DNA from: Pezizomycotina sp. ARF18
Lineage: Eukaryota; Ascomycota
Direction: 5' to 3'
Assembly: GCA_002224055.1 (NCBI GenBank)
Contig: AZLU01000044.1
Coordinates: 164,614 to 228,613 of the forward strand
Length of the DNA: 64,000 nt
The notes under the pieces are model-generated. The model searched no databases. It worked only from the letters and a program-made list of their open reading frames with translations, and had not been told where the DNA came from. Below, piece by piece: positions 12,478 through 25,448 of the stretch. How positions within the stretch are numbered: the first letter of the stretch is position 1; each line of letters begins with the position of its first letter. The position numbers and the translations under genes are program-made.

Positions 12478-12558
12478 AGATACGGTTCGTCAGAAACAAG
12501 TCCATCAGATACGAGTCCATCAGATACGAGTCCGTCAAATAAGAGTCCATCTGATAGC
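12478..12558. repeat. 15-bp minisatellite, about five units
   Basis: The unit is close to AGTCCATCAGATACG, repeated about five times with decay at the edges; the two central copies are identical. It lies between the amidase and the NmrA-like gene, about 360 bp upstream of the latter. On the minus strand it falls in a 102-codon open frame and would encode a DGLVS pentapeptide repeat, but nothing else supports that frame as a gene. Confidence 0.85.
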
Positions 12559-12919
12559 GCTTCCTTCTTGAAGACCAAAAGTGGTCGATTCGAGTCCGCA
12601 TAGGCACAAACCTTAAACCAAGGTCTCTTGGTAGCGACTAATTGACAGCGCAGTCTCCTTAATTTCTCTTTTCTCTTTTCTTTTTCCGTTCTGTTTTTTT
12701 CTATTTCTTCCAAGGAATATCATTTCTTTACTTTAATCTATATCGGGTTTACTCTTCTAATCAATTACAAAGTATATACACATATATATACACGGATCTA
12801 TTGAGTGGCTACTTATATCCCAAACCCTCCCTCGCCTTTGAGCTTGTGTGCTACTACGGCTTTTGAATCACAAAAATATACGCGACAAAGTCCTCAATAA
12901 TAACCAACGCAAGAGAAAT
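12559..12919. other. Upstream region of the NmrA-like gene
   Basis: A pyrimidine-rich stretch (TTTCTCTTTTCTCTTTTCTT at about 12663-12682) and an AT-rich (TATATA) segment at 12774-12792 lie 130-260 bp upstream of the ATG. These are plausible core promoter elements for a fungal gene, but this is inferred from composition only. Confidence 0.35.
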
Positions 12920-14341
12920 ATGACCACGTCAACAGAAGTAGAAACAATTGTAGTCGTAGGAGGAACAGGCGCTCAGGGAGCCGTCGTCGTTAGAGGTACT
13001 ATATCCCTACAAGATCAAACAGGCGTTATTATTGTGTATTATTAGCCCCTAACCGCCTTTTCAATTATGTTATTATATACAGAGCTTGCAAAGGATTCAA
13101 GTACAGGTTGTCGTCCTAACAAGAGATGCAACGAGCCGGCACGCTCAGAGACTTCTAAAGTACCCCACTGTATCCTTTTTCCAAGGATCATACACCGATG
13201 AGACGGTCATCAGAAGCTTTTCCGGGGTGCTGGCGGTGTCTATGTGAACCTGAACGGGTTCAACTTGGAGAGAAAGCCGAGATTTACTGGGCTTTCGAAT
13301 TTATGAGCTCGCAATCGAGGAGGGTATTCAACACTACGTTGGGGTAGCCTGGACTACGGCCTCAAGAAGGGAGGCTACGATCCTAAATACCATTGCAGCC
13401 ATTACGACGCAAAGGGAAGGATTGCCGAGTTCATATTAGGAAACAGACGCTCTCACAGGATGAAGACGTCAGTGCTGACGAGCGCGCCATATTTCGAGAT
13501 GCTTACGAAGGCCTCTTCGTTCCGAAAGTGGTTAACAACGGCTCCGAACAGGTCTACATTTGGGCACAGCCATAGGTAGCTCATGAATATTCTCTCTCGT
13601 TTTTTCCTTTCTTTTTATTGCCTTATTTCTTGTTGTCTAAGACGAACTCAAACGGTTAGTCGGCAGAGCAACACCCCGCTGTTCCAATTGGCTGACTTTA
13701 AATGCCCGTTTTTGAATCATCCAGAGGACTCTTGCGTTCATATGATTGCCCTCGATGATCTTGGCTGTTACGCCCGCTGGCTGTTTGATAACCCTGACAG
13801 ATCCGACGGTATGGATCTCGAGGTGGCGAGTCAGCCGTTTACTGGACGACCTAGTCGAGACGTTCATGAAAGTCAACCCGGATAAAAAAGCGATTCGGGG
13901 AAGCCCAAGCAGCGTGAGAGAATATCTCGAGAACACTGGATCGGAGAATATGCTCCGGTCACCATGGCACCAAATGCTGACGGCTATGTAAGACACTGGT
14001 TCTTATTGAAATTTCTTTTCTTTTCAATAAGGGTGCAATATCTCTAACATATTCTTCCGATTACCCCCTTGAAGTATGATCCAAGTACCAGAGCTGGTGG
14101 ACGAATGTGAGTAATATGCCACGAGTTTTTCTTCCCTTCTGCTACTTTTCTAGATTCTTCTCTTACCGATTACAAACATATAGTTTACCGCCTTCTGGGC
14201 CCTGTGGCGGACAATGTCATTACAAGAGATTACGACATGCTCGACACGATCCTTCCTTCGAGAACGAAAACGCTCGAGGAATGGATGATCAAGAACAAAT
14301 ACGACGGAGGTGTGTACCAAGCTTGTAATTGTACCTCATAA
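12920..14341 (+). CDS. NmrA-like family NAD(P)-binding protein
   Basis: NmrA-like proteins have a Rossmann fold related to short-chain dehydrogenases; founding member NmrA is a negative regulator in nitrogen metabolite repression, but most fungal relatives have no known role. The ATG at 12920 gives MTTSTEVETIVVVGGTGAQG, with the nucleotide-binding glycine motif GGTGAQG. An intron at 12996-13082 joins VVVR to ELAKDSS. Family blocks follow: FQGSYTDETVIRSF, GGVYVNLNGFNLxEKAEIYW, IYELAIEEGIQHYVWGSLDYGLKKGGYDPKY, ALDDLGCYARWLFDNPDRSDGMDLEVAS and VETFMKVNPDKKAI. The last exon has RDYDMLDTILPSRTKTLEEWM. At least two further introns lie near 13575-13650 and 13990-14110. A position just before the first intron could also be read from an in-frame ATG at 12848. 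Single-base frame breaks are present throughout. Confidence 0.88.
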
Positions 14342-15404
14342 TTTAATCTTAAATTTGTTTTTTCTTCTTTTGGGCCAGTATCTAATGTCCATCATCTGAT
14401 AAAATAGGCCACCGTCCTTTGTTTACGGACTATCGAGGGCGTACACCTTCACCTACTTATTGAAAGATCAAATAAGGATGCGATTGATACTTTAAATTTT
14501 TTTTTTTTTGAACTATAGGATCACTTCCCCTCGCTAATCGGAAGACATTAGCAGGACCGATACTCGTTCCCGTAATATTGTACATACGTTATACTTTTAG
14601 CGAAAGGTGTATTTTTGGGGTTTTCTGTTTACTGATGGGGTTTATAAAGGGTACCTTCTTATTTCTTTTCCTTTGCGCAATATATGCTATAATACAACTG
14701 TACCATTCCGTCTCAACAGCTTCTTTTAACATTTTACTGAACTGTTTTATACATCGATTGCTATAACACGTAAGGGTTCTAGACTCCCGGTCTTTATATA
14801 TCAAACTAATACCCCTAGATCTTATTGTCATTATATTCTCACTTTATACCTTATCATGCCCACAGGCCAACAGAGGATACCTACGTCCATATAACAAAGA
14901 ACACCGAGATACTTTGAATGTTCCTCATCATTCCGTACACTAATGCCTAGAAGGCTTTTGAAACATACTCAGTAGCATTTTTCCTTAAAAAGAATTTGTC
15001 TTAAAAATAACCGGTATTATCAAGTGATGCGTTCACTTCCATGTTGCCTAAAATACTCATTTTAGCACTTGTTTTTTTGAGTAGTGTTACCGGAACACAC
15101 ACCCTACGGCACTTGTGGTAGAACTGCGCATGTCTAAGGGGATCGGATCGCAAACCTGTCGCTATTATCATTGATTGGAAGGAAACAAAAGCATTATTCT
15201 TTGTAAGCTAATTGGTATCTATTTTATTGCGAAAAAAGGTTACTTGAGAGCAAAAGAGAAAAAAAATCTTCCTTTCTTTTTTCCTTTTGGGGGAATAAAA
15301 ATGTATGTATTATTACTTATCGATTTTTTAATAATATTAAGATATTTCTTCCTCTTCTTCTTTTGCTCGCCTCCCCATATTTGTGTACGTGTGCCATGTC
15401 CTTG
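14342..15404. other. Intergenic, convergent 3' regions
   Basis: This AT-rich stretch lies between the 3' end of the NmrA-like gene and the 3' end of the Ats1-like gene. It includes a T tract near 14500-14510. Short open frames are AT-driven and show no domain. Confidence 0.5.
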
Positions 15405-16534
15405 TCATCTATCGTTGTCTATCCACACCCAGCTGGTAGCACACCCCGCGCCTATTCCTACAATCCTAGCCCTCTTGGAATCCTGCCACGATGACAATCT
15501 CGTTGACGTCCCTGACGACCTCCCCTTGCTGGTGCACCGCGCCGCAGTTCCCGTGCTCCCCCCAACCCCACGCGAACAGCCTGCCGAGCCCGCCCGCCTC
15601 CACCCCGAGCGCGTGCTCGCTCCCCACCGCCAACGTCTCCAGTGCGGGCAGGTCCTTCTGCGGCAGCTGCCCGTGCGTGTTCCTGCCCAGGCGACCAGGC
15701 TGCCGTCACCCATGAGCACGTATACGCTGCCCCAGCTCGCCGCCAGCGACTTCCACCCGTCAGCAGCTGCTTCGGCTTCCGCGTGCGCACCCCCACTTGT
15801 CGTCCCCAGCACCATCGTCTCCCCTTCGTGGCTGATCAGGACCGTAAACAGCCTCCCGCACGCGACGGCGCCGACCTTGAAGCTCCGCGGGACGGGTATC
15901 TCAACGGGCGCCCACACCGACGAGTCCCGCGAGGGTAGCAGCTGGCCTTTCTACCGTTACCCACCCGAACACCCTGCCGTCGGAGAGTAAGGCGACGGTG
16001 TGGCTGACGCTGGACGAGAGCTGCTCCACCGTAGTCTTCGGCGGGGGGAAATTCGGTATCCTCGTCGGCGCCGCGGCATTCTCTATCGCCTCACCTAGTC
16101 CCAATTCACCCCTGGGCCCCGCGCCGCACGAGTAAACCCTATCGTCGGAACCGATGAATATGGAAAACTGCCATCCCGCAGATACATTAACCCATTTTAC
16201 GCTCTTGAGGAGGGGTAAGACGGGCTGGAAGACCCTTCCCGGTTCGGGCCTAGAGCTTCCCAGGTCAACCCGCACTGGCCCTTCGAGTTATCCCCGACGC
16301 TGAGTATAGCCTTTCCGTCTTCCCCTCGGCGACGAGGAAGGTGTGGTTACCGCCCGCGACTATTTTGATCGGCCGCAGCGGTTCCGCGGTCGCGGTGTCC
16401 GTATCGCCGGCTTTGATGCTGCTGGCGTACGAGACCTCGGTTGGGTCGGAGACATCGTCGCCGTGGGAGAGGGAGAGCTGTCCCAGAGAATTGGACCCGA
16501 AGGAGAGTAGCTTTATGTTCGAGCTCTGAGACAT
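15405..16534 (-). CDS. RCC1-repeat protein, Ats1-like
   Basis: This is a beta-propeller protein of the RCC1 family. Starting at the ATG at 16534 (MSQSSNIKLLSFGSNSLGQ), it shows repeated RCC1 signatures: FGSNSLGQL, IVAGGNHTFLV, CGAGPRGELGLG, SSSVSHTVALLSDGRVFGWG, GAVACGRLFTVLIS, and near the end WGWGEHGNCGAVHQQGEVV and GIGAGCATSWVWI. The short length (about 370 residues) and the WGWGEHGNCG ending match yeast Ats1 and its fungal relatives, which in yeast act in wobble-uridine tRNA modification and in microtubule genetics. I see no intron. It is GC-rich compared with its flanks. Single-base deletions break the frame at about four places, for example near 16270 and 15950. The 3' end at 15405 is favoured because the family C-terminus reads into it. 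Confidence 0.83.
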
Positions 16535-17095
16535 ATGCGACGCCGAACCATTATATAGTAAAATATAAATAGTGGAAAAAAGAAAAAGAAGAAAAAAAGA
16601 AAAGAAAAAGGAAAAAAGCGCGCAAAGAGCTTGATTCCCTTCCCTTCTCGTCTGCGAATAGCGAGTCCTCCTTTTAACCAGAACAAAAAAAGTAAGAAAA
16701 AAAAAAAAAAAAGTGGATGTATTGCGTAAACTGCGCTCTTTTTTCCGCTCTTTTTTCTCCTCCCTCCTTCCAGTGATATTATTATCCCTCACAGGTACAA
16801 GTAAGGTATAGTCTGGTCTGTCAGGCGTGTAGTCCGTTTATATAGGTATGATCAAGATACAGATACACCCGGGAGGCACTCCTCTATAGTATTGGCCCTC
16901 GACAAGTATTGAAAGAAAAGAATGTTGTATAAGTCTAAGAGGTATATTTAAAAAGTCCAAAAGTATTACAAGTAATAATAATACAGGTGGGGAGGGGGAT
17001 TTTTAAATGGTCTCTCTCCTGACTCTACAAGGAAGATACAGCTAACGGCGCTGAAAAAAAGGTATAATAGAAAATAGTATTATATTGTTATTATT

Positions 17096-17126
<31 letters not shown>

Positions 17127-17286
17127 GTGGATCTGAGACCAAAACAAAGCAGATAGCGTACAATAATAACTGCCAGCTAATACACTTTTTTTTTTTTTTT
17201 TTTTTTTTTTGTTAAAAGTGTTCAGGTATTAAGATAGCAAGCGCTATAGGAGCGGGAAAAAAAGCTGGTAAGCTTCTAGTACTTAA
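16535..17286. other. Spacer between Ats1-like gene and retroelement
   Basis: This is the upstream region of the Ats1-like gene, purine-rich near 16567-16616. Two opposed homopolymers stand out: an A run of about 26 at 17101-17126 and a T run of about 26 at 17185-17210. They could pair as an imperfect hairpin with a 58-base loop. No gene is seen. Confidence 0.5.
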
Positions 17287-17290
17287 GTAC
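17287..17290. repeat. Target-site duplication, left copy
   Basis: GTAC directly abuts the left LTR (TGTCAAC...) and is repeated at 25445-25448 directly after the right LTR (...CTGACA). A 4-bp duplication is within the usual 4-6 bp range of Ty3/gypsy integrases. The target is the short palindrome GTACTTAAGTAC. Confidence 0.85.
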
Positions 17291-17616
17291 TGTCAACACC
17301 GCTCCGAAGAAAAAAGAAAAGAAACCCCAAACTACAGCACGCGTCACCCGTCCTAGGTCCTTAGCGTATGTCTGTAGGACTGAGAGAGAATAAGAGATAA
17401 TAACTGAAACCCGTGATGTCTATTTAACTATATAACGTTGTCTACCTAGCGATGTAAAAAGAAGAAAAGAAACTGGCTGTAGCTGATAGGCAGATAATAA
17501 ATATAGGTGACTGCTAAAAATAAATAGGGCCAATCCCTGCCTAATCTAATAAAAAGTAAAATAAAATGATAGCTTAATAATAGCTTAGTTACCCTTATTA
17601 CACGCCCCCGCTAACA
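17291..17616 (-). repeat. LTR at the 3' end of the element
   Basis: It begins TGTCAACACC and ends GCTAACA on the plus strand, 326 bp, matching 25119-25444. By hand alignment the two differ at about 27 positions, all transitions, with two 1-bp gaps. Confidence 0.95.
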
Positions 17617-20600
17617 GATGGTGATAGCTAAGGGAAAAGGGTAACCTTACCCGCCGGACCCTCGTCTAAAGAAGATAAAACCTAGTAAAATATAAATAAA
17701 AAATACCTAGCAATTTAAAATGAAAAGAACGCCTAGCTATATAAATAAAAGAATACTCGCTTCGAATTAATAAAATAAATGGAAACGTAAAGTTTTATAG
17801 AAAATACGAGAACTAGAAAAGAATATATATAATACTACCTAACCCAATCTAACCGCTTTCCCGTAATCACTAACCTTTTATACCATATCACAATCACTAG
17901 GGAGAGAATTCCGGTCGAACTAGTAGCGTGGGACCTAAATAGGGATAGTAGGATCCGCCCCGGTTAGTACGACGAAGACTTCCCGAGCCTAGCCTTCCCG
18001 TTCGCGGGATTTAAAGACCTTCATATCGTTGAGGTATACTTTACGCTTATGATTAGAATATAGTTCTTAAACGACGCCGTTAACGCCCCTCTAATCAAGC
18101 GAACTAGGAGCATCGTTCTGACTACCGGGGTATTCATTTTTCAACCTATCCTTTATCGTCTACCATGCCCGGATAACTACTAGGTCGCCGGCTTAAAGAG
18201 CTACGGACGTAAAATTTAGCTTTATCTCTCAAAGCTATATAGTCCTACTACTTAACGTACCGATCCAGGCTTTAATACGGATTTCCCGTAAGCGACCGTT
18301 CTACGCGTTAACCTGCTACTCATCGACCTCCTACTTGTAGTCTGACGGGTATCCCTTATCCTATTCTTGTATCACCTCCTCTAATACTATTACTCGAGTA
18401 TCCCCTGTTTCGTTCCTTTACTATTTAGGTTTAAAACTATATATAAGGTCCGCGGGCGTATAGCTATAGATACGTATTAAGCGATTATTAATAACGAATA
18501 TCTAATAGCTTACTTTATCGCTCTACCTAAATTTATAGTAATCGATCTACTAGTCGGCGCGAATATAGTAACGAACTATTTAAACTATACGCTCGATAAG
18601 GCCCACCGATTATAGATATATCGTCGGTACCCCTACCTAAATAGTGCCTCTATCTTGTAAATATACCCGTAGCTCGCCTAGCCTGTACCACCGTCCTCCA
18701 TACGCCGGCCCTCTAGGGATACTCCACGGTCCGTATATGCTACCGCCAGATATCCGAAGTACGGCGTAACCTTCGTGTCTAAGAAGTCGATAATGTGTAC
18801 TACTTCCAGCGTCAGGACCGCTCCTAAAACGACGAACCTCGTAAAGTAATCGATAAAGCAGATAATATATTAAGCCCCGTAGGACGCAGGTAGGGTAGAT
18901 AGGGCCTATAAAGTCGAGACCTACTATATCTATAGGCTATAGTTTAACGATCGGCCTTATAGTTTAATTTTTCCGTAATAGCCTAATTAGCTGATAAGCC
19001 TCGTACGACCGAACCTATCGGTCTATATCCCTCCGCCTTTTTAGCCAGTAAGTTTAGCTAATAAGCTTAGCATAACAGATGTCTATAGAGAAGTATCCGT
19101 AAAGTTTATAGGCGTTCGCTATAGCTATCCTTTTATCCTCGGAACGCACTAAGCATCGCGCAAGCTGACTATTCGTCTCCCGGTAGTATATAATCCTTTT
19201 GCCCTTAAAGTCCGTTTGTTTGATAAGACGTAGTCAGCTACCTTCTTACAACTACTTGTCGCTTCCTGTTTGACAATTCCGAGTATTCTCGTAATAGTCC
19301 CTTATCTCCTTCTAGTAGCTATTCTACTTCTAACTAGTAGTCCTCTAAATCTAAATACCTATCCTACCTTTCCCTTGCGTATATAGCCTCTGGACGGTCG
19401 GTAATTAAGCTAATAACTAATGATCCCGGGCGTCGGGGGCTTCCCGGAGGCGCGCCGTCCTCTAAAGCTTGCGCCCTATCCGACTAAAGGTTACTAGGTA
19501 GCGACTACCCTTTATACCCCTCTATTTCTGGTATAATCGGAAGAGCTATTTTATACTCCGGCTCCGGTTAAAGGTCCGCGACGGGGAGAAGATAGAAGAC
19601 CCCCTGTAGGCACCTAAGGCGCTATAAACATATATCTAGTAGGTATTTGAGATAGGCCGTCGTAATCTTAAATAAGGTGGTCCTGATTTAAACGGTAGTA
19701 GATAAGGTAGTTATGTTCGCTGAATCTCTCTTACTAGCGGGCTATCCGATAGTTATCCGCCCCCTACTCGAATACCTTCTTTAGGCGGAGTAATCGGTAT
19801 AGATTATAATCGGCTATTTAACCCTTACGTTAGCCACCGGTATTCTTAAAGGGTAAAGACGACCGCTAGAGTCTCTCGCTTAGTAGTCTGGTACCGTTTT
19901 TAGGTATCGTCGAAGCGTACGACATAAAGAATACTATACGTTCCTTATCCTTAAGGGCGGGTATAGCTTCCGTCCTTAGCTCAGTATCCGCTAGCTAGAA
20001 AAGAATAGCCCCTACCCCTTCTCGAAAACATCCGTGGCCAAATAGTATTGTAAGTTTTCATTAGCTCCTTTAAGATATATAGTCTAGATAGCTTTCTTAA
20101 TCGCCTTAAAAGATCCCTACTAAGCGGCCCCTATCTCTATTATCCTAGTTCCTCGTAATAGTATACCCTACCTATCTTTCTTACTCCTCCATTCTTTCCT
20201 AATCTAAAATTCCTAACCTTTCTTCTTCCTACCGTGCTCGTCTACTAGTAGAGCGTCTTCCGTACTAGCCTCTATGCCTCTTTTATTATCCTTATATAAT
20301 CTACCCTCCCCGGGATATATCTGCGAAGCTACGGTATAATCTAACAGAAACCGTTTACCTTATTAGCGTTTAGGGTGTAGGCTATGTCTGGATCTTCTAG
20401 CTAAGCTCGCGGACGGACGTATCTTATTCTTATCGCCTTTTAGGCTATTATAATTAAATAGAGTATAAAGAAGTAAGATTTAGGACCCGTTAGGAATATA
20501 TGAGCCTATATGAGTCTAGGAAAGAAGATGGTATCTAGGAAGATATACTGCCTCTTAAAGGCGTCCTCTTGATTCGGGCCTTTCGTACCTCCTATTACGT

Positions 20601-23600
20601 CATCTACGAAGCTCTATAGGGCGTTCCCCTCCTTTTCCCCTTAGACCGCGCTAAACCCCAGGAAGATGATTCTTAATCTTCTTCTCTAGTATGTCTCTCT
20701 ATACTAGATTACCTAGCGCTGTATGTGTGTATACTATCTTTAGCCTATGGATATTTCTCCGGTAATACTATTACCCGTTTAGAGTAATAAACGAAGTTTT
20801 TGTTATGTCTTTCTCTATATTAAGCATAGCCTAGTAGCTATGCGCATAGTCTGCTAGAACTATATATGATAATCGTCTTGTATTAATAAATTCTAGATAG
20901 GTTCTATTACGGTACCGGGATCCCGATTTAACCATATACCGGTTACGCGTATATAATTATAGACTACTTAAAATTAGCCGGGAGCCTTTTTTAGAATAAG
21001 CGGGTACGGGCACCCTACTTAGATTTTACCCGTACTATAATATTCGCCAAAGACATAGCTAGGAAGATCTTTGCTACGAAGTCCATTTCGCCCTTGGACA
21101 AAGGGGTGGCTTTGCATAATAAGGTTTGGTATCGGTAGTAGTGTCAATCGTATACATTATAAGGTTAGTCGCCTTGACGTCTTGTAAGCTTGTTACAAAG
21201 TAATCCTTCCACTTATATATTAGCTTCCGGGCCCTACCGCGCTATTCTAGCGTTAGATAGCCCCCGATCTCTATCCCTAATAAATTAAACTACGTATCTA
21301 CCTCGTGTTGGCTTACTAAAGGCACCGGACGAGTTTTAGGGCGTATAATATCGGATAGGCTTAGTACGGCTACTCAAATACTAGAGGTTTCCAGACCTCC
21401 ATCTCTTTCTTCTATCTTTCCTTCGATATGCTTTTAGGCCGCTCCTTAACCGTAGCTATCGTAACTCTACGCGTTTTAAAAGCTAATATATTTATCCTAG
21501 TTGTTTACGTACCTACTCCGCCTTCTCGTTTATAGACTTAATAATCCTTCTATCGTCTTCTCCTTCGGAACCCTCCTCTTCCTCGTTTCCTTCCTTCTCA
21601 CCCTTTATATCCTACCATTCAAAACCAATGTCCTCGAACCCGATATTTATAATAAACTTCCTTTCCTCCTCTTCCTCCTCGATTTTTTACTAAATCTCGT
21701 CACATAGGGCTTATATAAGTCTTATTACCTCCTCCGGCTTCCCCTCTCCGCCCCCTCGTAATCATATATTTAGGCTGCCCTTCTCCTCCTTAGCCTTTTC
21801 CCTAGGACTCATTCTTCTTTTTATTACGCCTCTTCCTCGACTTCTATTTCTTAGGCGCATCCTAACGTTCTTTCTTTAAATAGTTAGGCGCCTCTACACC
21901 GCCCCCTTCGTCTCCGTCCCGCGCCACAGCCCTTAAGAGGCCGTCTAAACCGGAGGGGGGTACATAATTATCTAATACAGGGCTTTTATCTAAATCTACT
22001 AATAAGACATCATATTCTAGCTAAATAATACCTCTAAATCATCCAGCCCTCCCCTTTTCCCTACCCCTCATCTCTATAGTATATCTCTAAATCTCTATCC
22101 ACAACCCTATTCCAATAATCTCCCTTTAATTCTTACTCTCCGGTATCACAGCTAATTACCTCTCAAGCTCAACCAGTAATGCTTCCCTCGCCTCCTCCGA
22201 GCATATCTCCAACCATAACTCATCCATAACTGGTAGCGGCTGGGCAGGCATAACTCATATCCCTAGTCCCTTAGTCGGCCGTCCCTTTACTTAATATTAA
22301 TTATCGTCTAAGTCATAGATTATAAGCTCGTGCGTGTCTATGTTATCGGAGCATTTATTCCTCTTCATCCATCTACGAGAGAGCAACAAATCGTAGGAAT
22401 AACCGACTAGCAGGACGTAAGCCTTAATCCTTATGAGAACCCTACTAACATTAACATCAACAATTACGTAACTACTCAATAGGACTCGCGCGTCCATCGC
22501 TATACGTAACACATAGTTATTAGAGGCGAATTGGGCCAGGCCGAGGCGCTAGACAAGCCGTACACTAATAAGCTCCAACAGGGCACCCCCGTCCATAAGG
22601 TAAGTAGAAATATACAACCCGCCTATAAAGATATTAATATACATAGCGGTAACCTCTTTTTCCTCGTACGAAATTACCCCAGTAATTGGTAGAACGACTA
22701 TCTCCTCCCCTTCTTCTATTACTCCTTCCGCCGCTACCTTCTCGGTCGGTCCTTTCCTATCCTCCAAGCGAGCAAAAGCCTCATCATTTACTCCCGGGCA
22801 TTAGGGACCAGAGAGAGTACCTAAATCCAAGACATAAACGGTCTCGTCTTATCCATCTCACCTATAAGGTCAAAACTACTACCTCCCCGAATCTTTTCGC
22901 GTAAGAGATCCTTAGCCGCAGTAGACGGTTTTAAAAGCTTAGCGGATCTCCTCCTAATTCAACGGTTTTAGTTTTAACGAGTTCGGTTTAACTAGAACCT
23001 TCGGAGGAGTCTTAGCAGCTACCTTAGGGAGAGGGACTTTAGATAGAACTAGTAGAGCCGTCTCTCTCTCATCAGTCCCCTCCTTCTCAGCAGTCCCTTT
23101 TTTCTAACAGGCCTCAGGATCTCCCTCTCTAGCTCCGCCTTTAGAGGCGGCGTATCGGGTATACTATCGTCTAAGGTATAGACGGACGGGAGAGGTAGAA
23201 CGTCCTTACTACCTCCCGCTTACGGACAGTTTAAACTATAATTATAACCGTACTTCTTCCCTCTCCCTTCCCATCCATCTTTTCTTTCCTCTAGAAAATC
23301 TTAGTAACGATCTTACCCTCGCTAGTCTTTTCCGTCTTATAGGGAGGAGCTCCCTAATTAGATCCAGTATATTTAAGCAGTCTGCCCCTCTTAGCCATAA
23401 AAACTTTAATATCCGCGGCGTTCTGAATCGTACCCGCTGCTAATAGATTAAATAGTTCCATAACCTTATTCATAGCTTCGATCGCCACCAGATTCCCTTC
23501 CGCCTCCCTCAGGCCCTCGTAATATCTCTCCTATTCATAGTCATACCCATATTCATCCAGTATTTCATATCCCGCCATAGCTGCTAGAGCTACTACTCGT

Positions 23601-25118
23601 CCAAAGGGATATCTTCTCTACCGCCAGGCGTTCCTCAGTCTCTCTTACTCCGCGTAAGGTAGTTTCTCCGCATCTAAGGCCGGGTAGTCCTATACCATAT
23701 ATCCTTACTTACCACAAACAAAACAAGGTTCCGCCGCTAGTCCTAGTAGAGCCAGTAGCAGAGCACGTAGGACGGCTCCCTAGAGCTACTATTAAGCGGA
23801 GCCATCTAATATAGTACGTATACATTCCTACCGTACATATATTACCCATAGGGGTATCGGAGGTTAAAGTATTCCTAGTTAAATCTAAGGAGAGAATAGT
23901 CTTCGGGGAACTAGATTACTTAGAGCTATTAGAATAGGCTTAACCTTAAAGTCGTACAGTACTAAAGTAAAATTCTTTATAGTTTTTAAATTCTACTTAA
24001 CTACCTTAAGGACCGTATCTTTTCCCTCTACCCTCCCTTTACTATCCTCCTCTTCCTTCCTAAATATATCGTAGCCGAGCGGACTCTTCTCCCTAATTAT
24101 ACTATACACAGCGATCATAGCCTTCTTAAACGTAGCAAAGTCTAAGATCTTTTCGTTAATCATCTTTTCCGAGATCCGGGCCTTATAATTACTTCTAGGC
24201 TTATCGTTCGTTATATTAGTAATAAAGGCGATAATCAGTATCATTTCGAGGTCCGTATCTCCCTATATCTTCGCCGCTAAGTCGACAGCCTCTTTAAAGT
24301 ACTACTTAATCGATTAGGTGCCTTACCTTATACCCGCACACTTTATCCTTAGTTCCGTCCTCTAGTCCTCGGCCGTTGTACGCCCGAATTTACCCTTGAA
24401 GGCCTTTTTGATACTATACCTATCCGCTTTAGCTGTGGCGGCTAACTCCCTCTACCAATCCTTCACCCCTTTACTCAGGTTACTACGAATTAGTATTTCT
24501 ATGTGCCCTCTATAGGGTAAGGAAGCTCTATAGGTATAGAAGTCCTATTTATATCCTTAACGGCGACGATATCCTTTAGAGTATCATAGACTAAATTAAA
24601 GATCTTAGCCGCTTATATAACGTCTTCGATATATTCCTTAATATCGTCCCCTTTCTAAAATTCCGAGATTTTAGGGACCTTTACTACCTTTATTACCGCC
24701 ACCAGAACTCTTCTAGCTGCTGCTACCATCTCCTATTTTTCCTTTTCTTTCCTACGTTCCTATTCTTCCTTTTCTTTCCTACGTTCCTATTCTTCTCTCT
24801 CCCTTTTGCGTTCTAGTTCTTTTTTTAGCGTTTCCGCCGTCTTAACGTCTAAGATTTTAAAAAATTCCTCCGGGACGAAAGCTCCTAAATCTAGCTAAAA
24901 CTCTTACCCGAGCCCGAATCCTGTGTCGTGTACTAGGGTAAGCTATTTAGCCTAAGCCTTTAATGCTCCTTTTGAGACTTATCGATCTTTATAAAAGGCT
25001 AATAATCGTTTATAAAGGTTTTGAGCTAATGGATCCCCTCGTAAAGAAATATTTATCGATAGAGCTAGAGACGGGTTTACGTAGTAGCTCTCCTAATCCC
25101 TTAGCTGTTACTAAAAAC

Positions 25119-25444
25119 TGTTAACACCGCTCTAAAGAAAAAAGAAAAGAAACCCTAAACTATAGCACGCGTTACCCGTCCTAGGTCCTTAGCGTATATC
25201 TATAGGACTAAGAGAGAATAAGAGATAATAACTAAAACCCGTAATATCTATTTAACTATATAACGTTGTCTGCCTAGCGATATAAAAAGAAGAAAAGAAA
25301 ACTGGCTATAGCTGATAGACAGATAATAATATAGGTAACTACTAAAAATAAATAGGGCTAATCCCTGCCTAATCCAATAAAAAGTGAAATGAAATGATAG
25401 CTTAATAACAGCTTAGTCACCCCTATTGCACGCCCCCGCTGACA
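25119..25444 (-). repeat. LTR at the 5' end of the element
   Basis: It begins TGTTAACACC and ends GCTGACA on the plus strand, 326 bp. Since the protease and reverse transcriptase regions read on the minus strand, this is the 5' LTR and the original promoter. Confidence 0.95.
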
Positions 25445-25448
25445 GTAC
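25445..25448. repeat. Target-site duplication, right copy
   Basis: GTAC, the partner of 17287-17290. The host sequence continues as TTAAATTATG. Confidence 0.85.

Larger units (their letters stand above)
17291..25444 (-). mobile_element. Ty3/gypsy LTR retrotransposon, RIP-damaged fossil
   Basis: Two 326-bp LTRs with TG...CA ends and a 4-bp duplication bound an 8154-bp element in the minus orientation. A Gag-like region with a charged repetitive segment lies at about 22.9-24.9 kb, including a Cys-rich knuckle-like patch near 23.7 kb. A retroviral-type aspartic protease region with a D-G-G site lies at about 22.3-22.8 kb. Reverse-transcriptase-like signatures lie near 20.7-20.9 kb. The 17.7-20 kb region is in the expected place for RNase H and integrase, but I read no motif there. 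TpA is strongly over-represented and ATG is rare, as RIP leaves. The coding region is broken many times over and is certainly inactive. Because RIP adds changes quickly, LTR divergence cannot date it, but the intact LTR ends and duplication suggest a moderate age. I did not recognise a primer-binding site or polypurine tract. Confidence 0.93.

Noticed and set aside
15175-15990. A 271-codon plus-strand open frame
   Set aside because: It is antisense to the Ats1-like RCC1 gene and its C-terminal half mirrors GC-rich RCC1 codons; the N-terminal half is AT-rich chance sequence.
24720-24800. Short tandem repeats as a possible CRISPR-like array
   Set aside because: They are charged coding repeats in the Gag-like region of the retroelement, without unique spacers; CRISPR arrays are not expected in a fungus.
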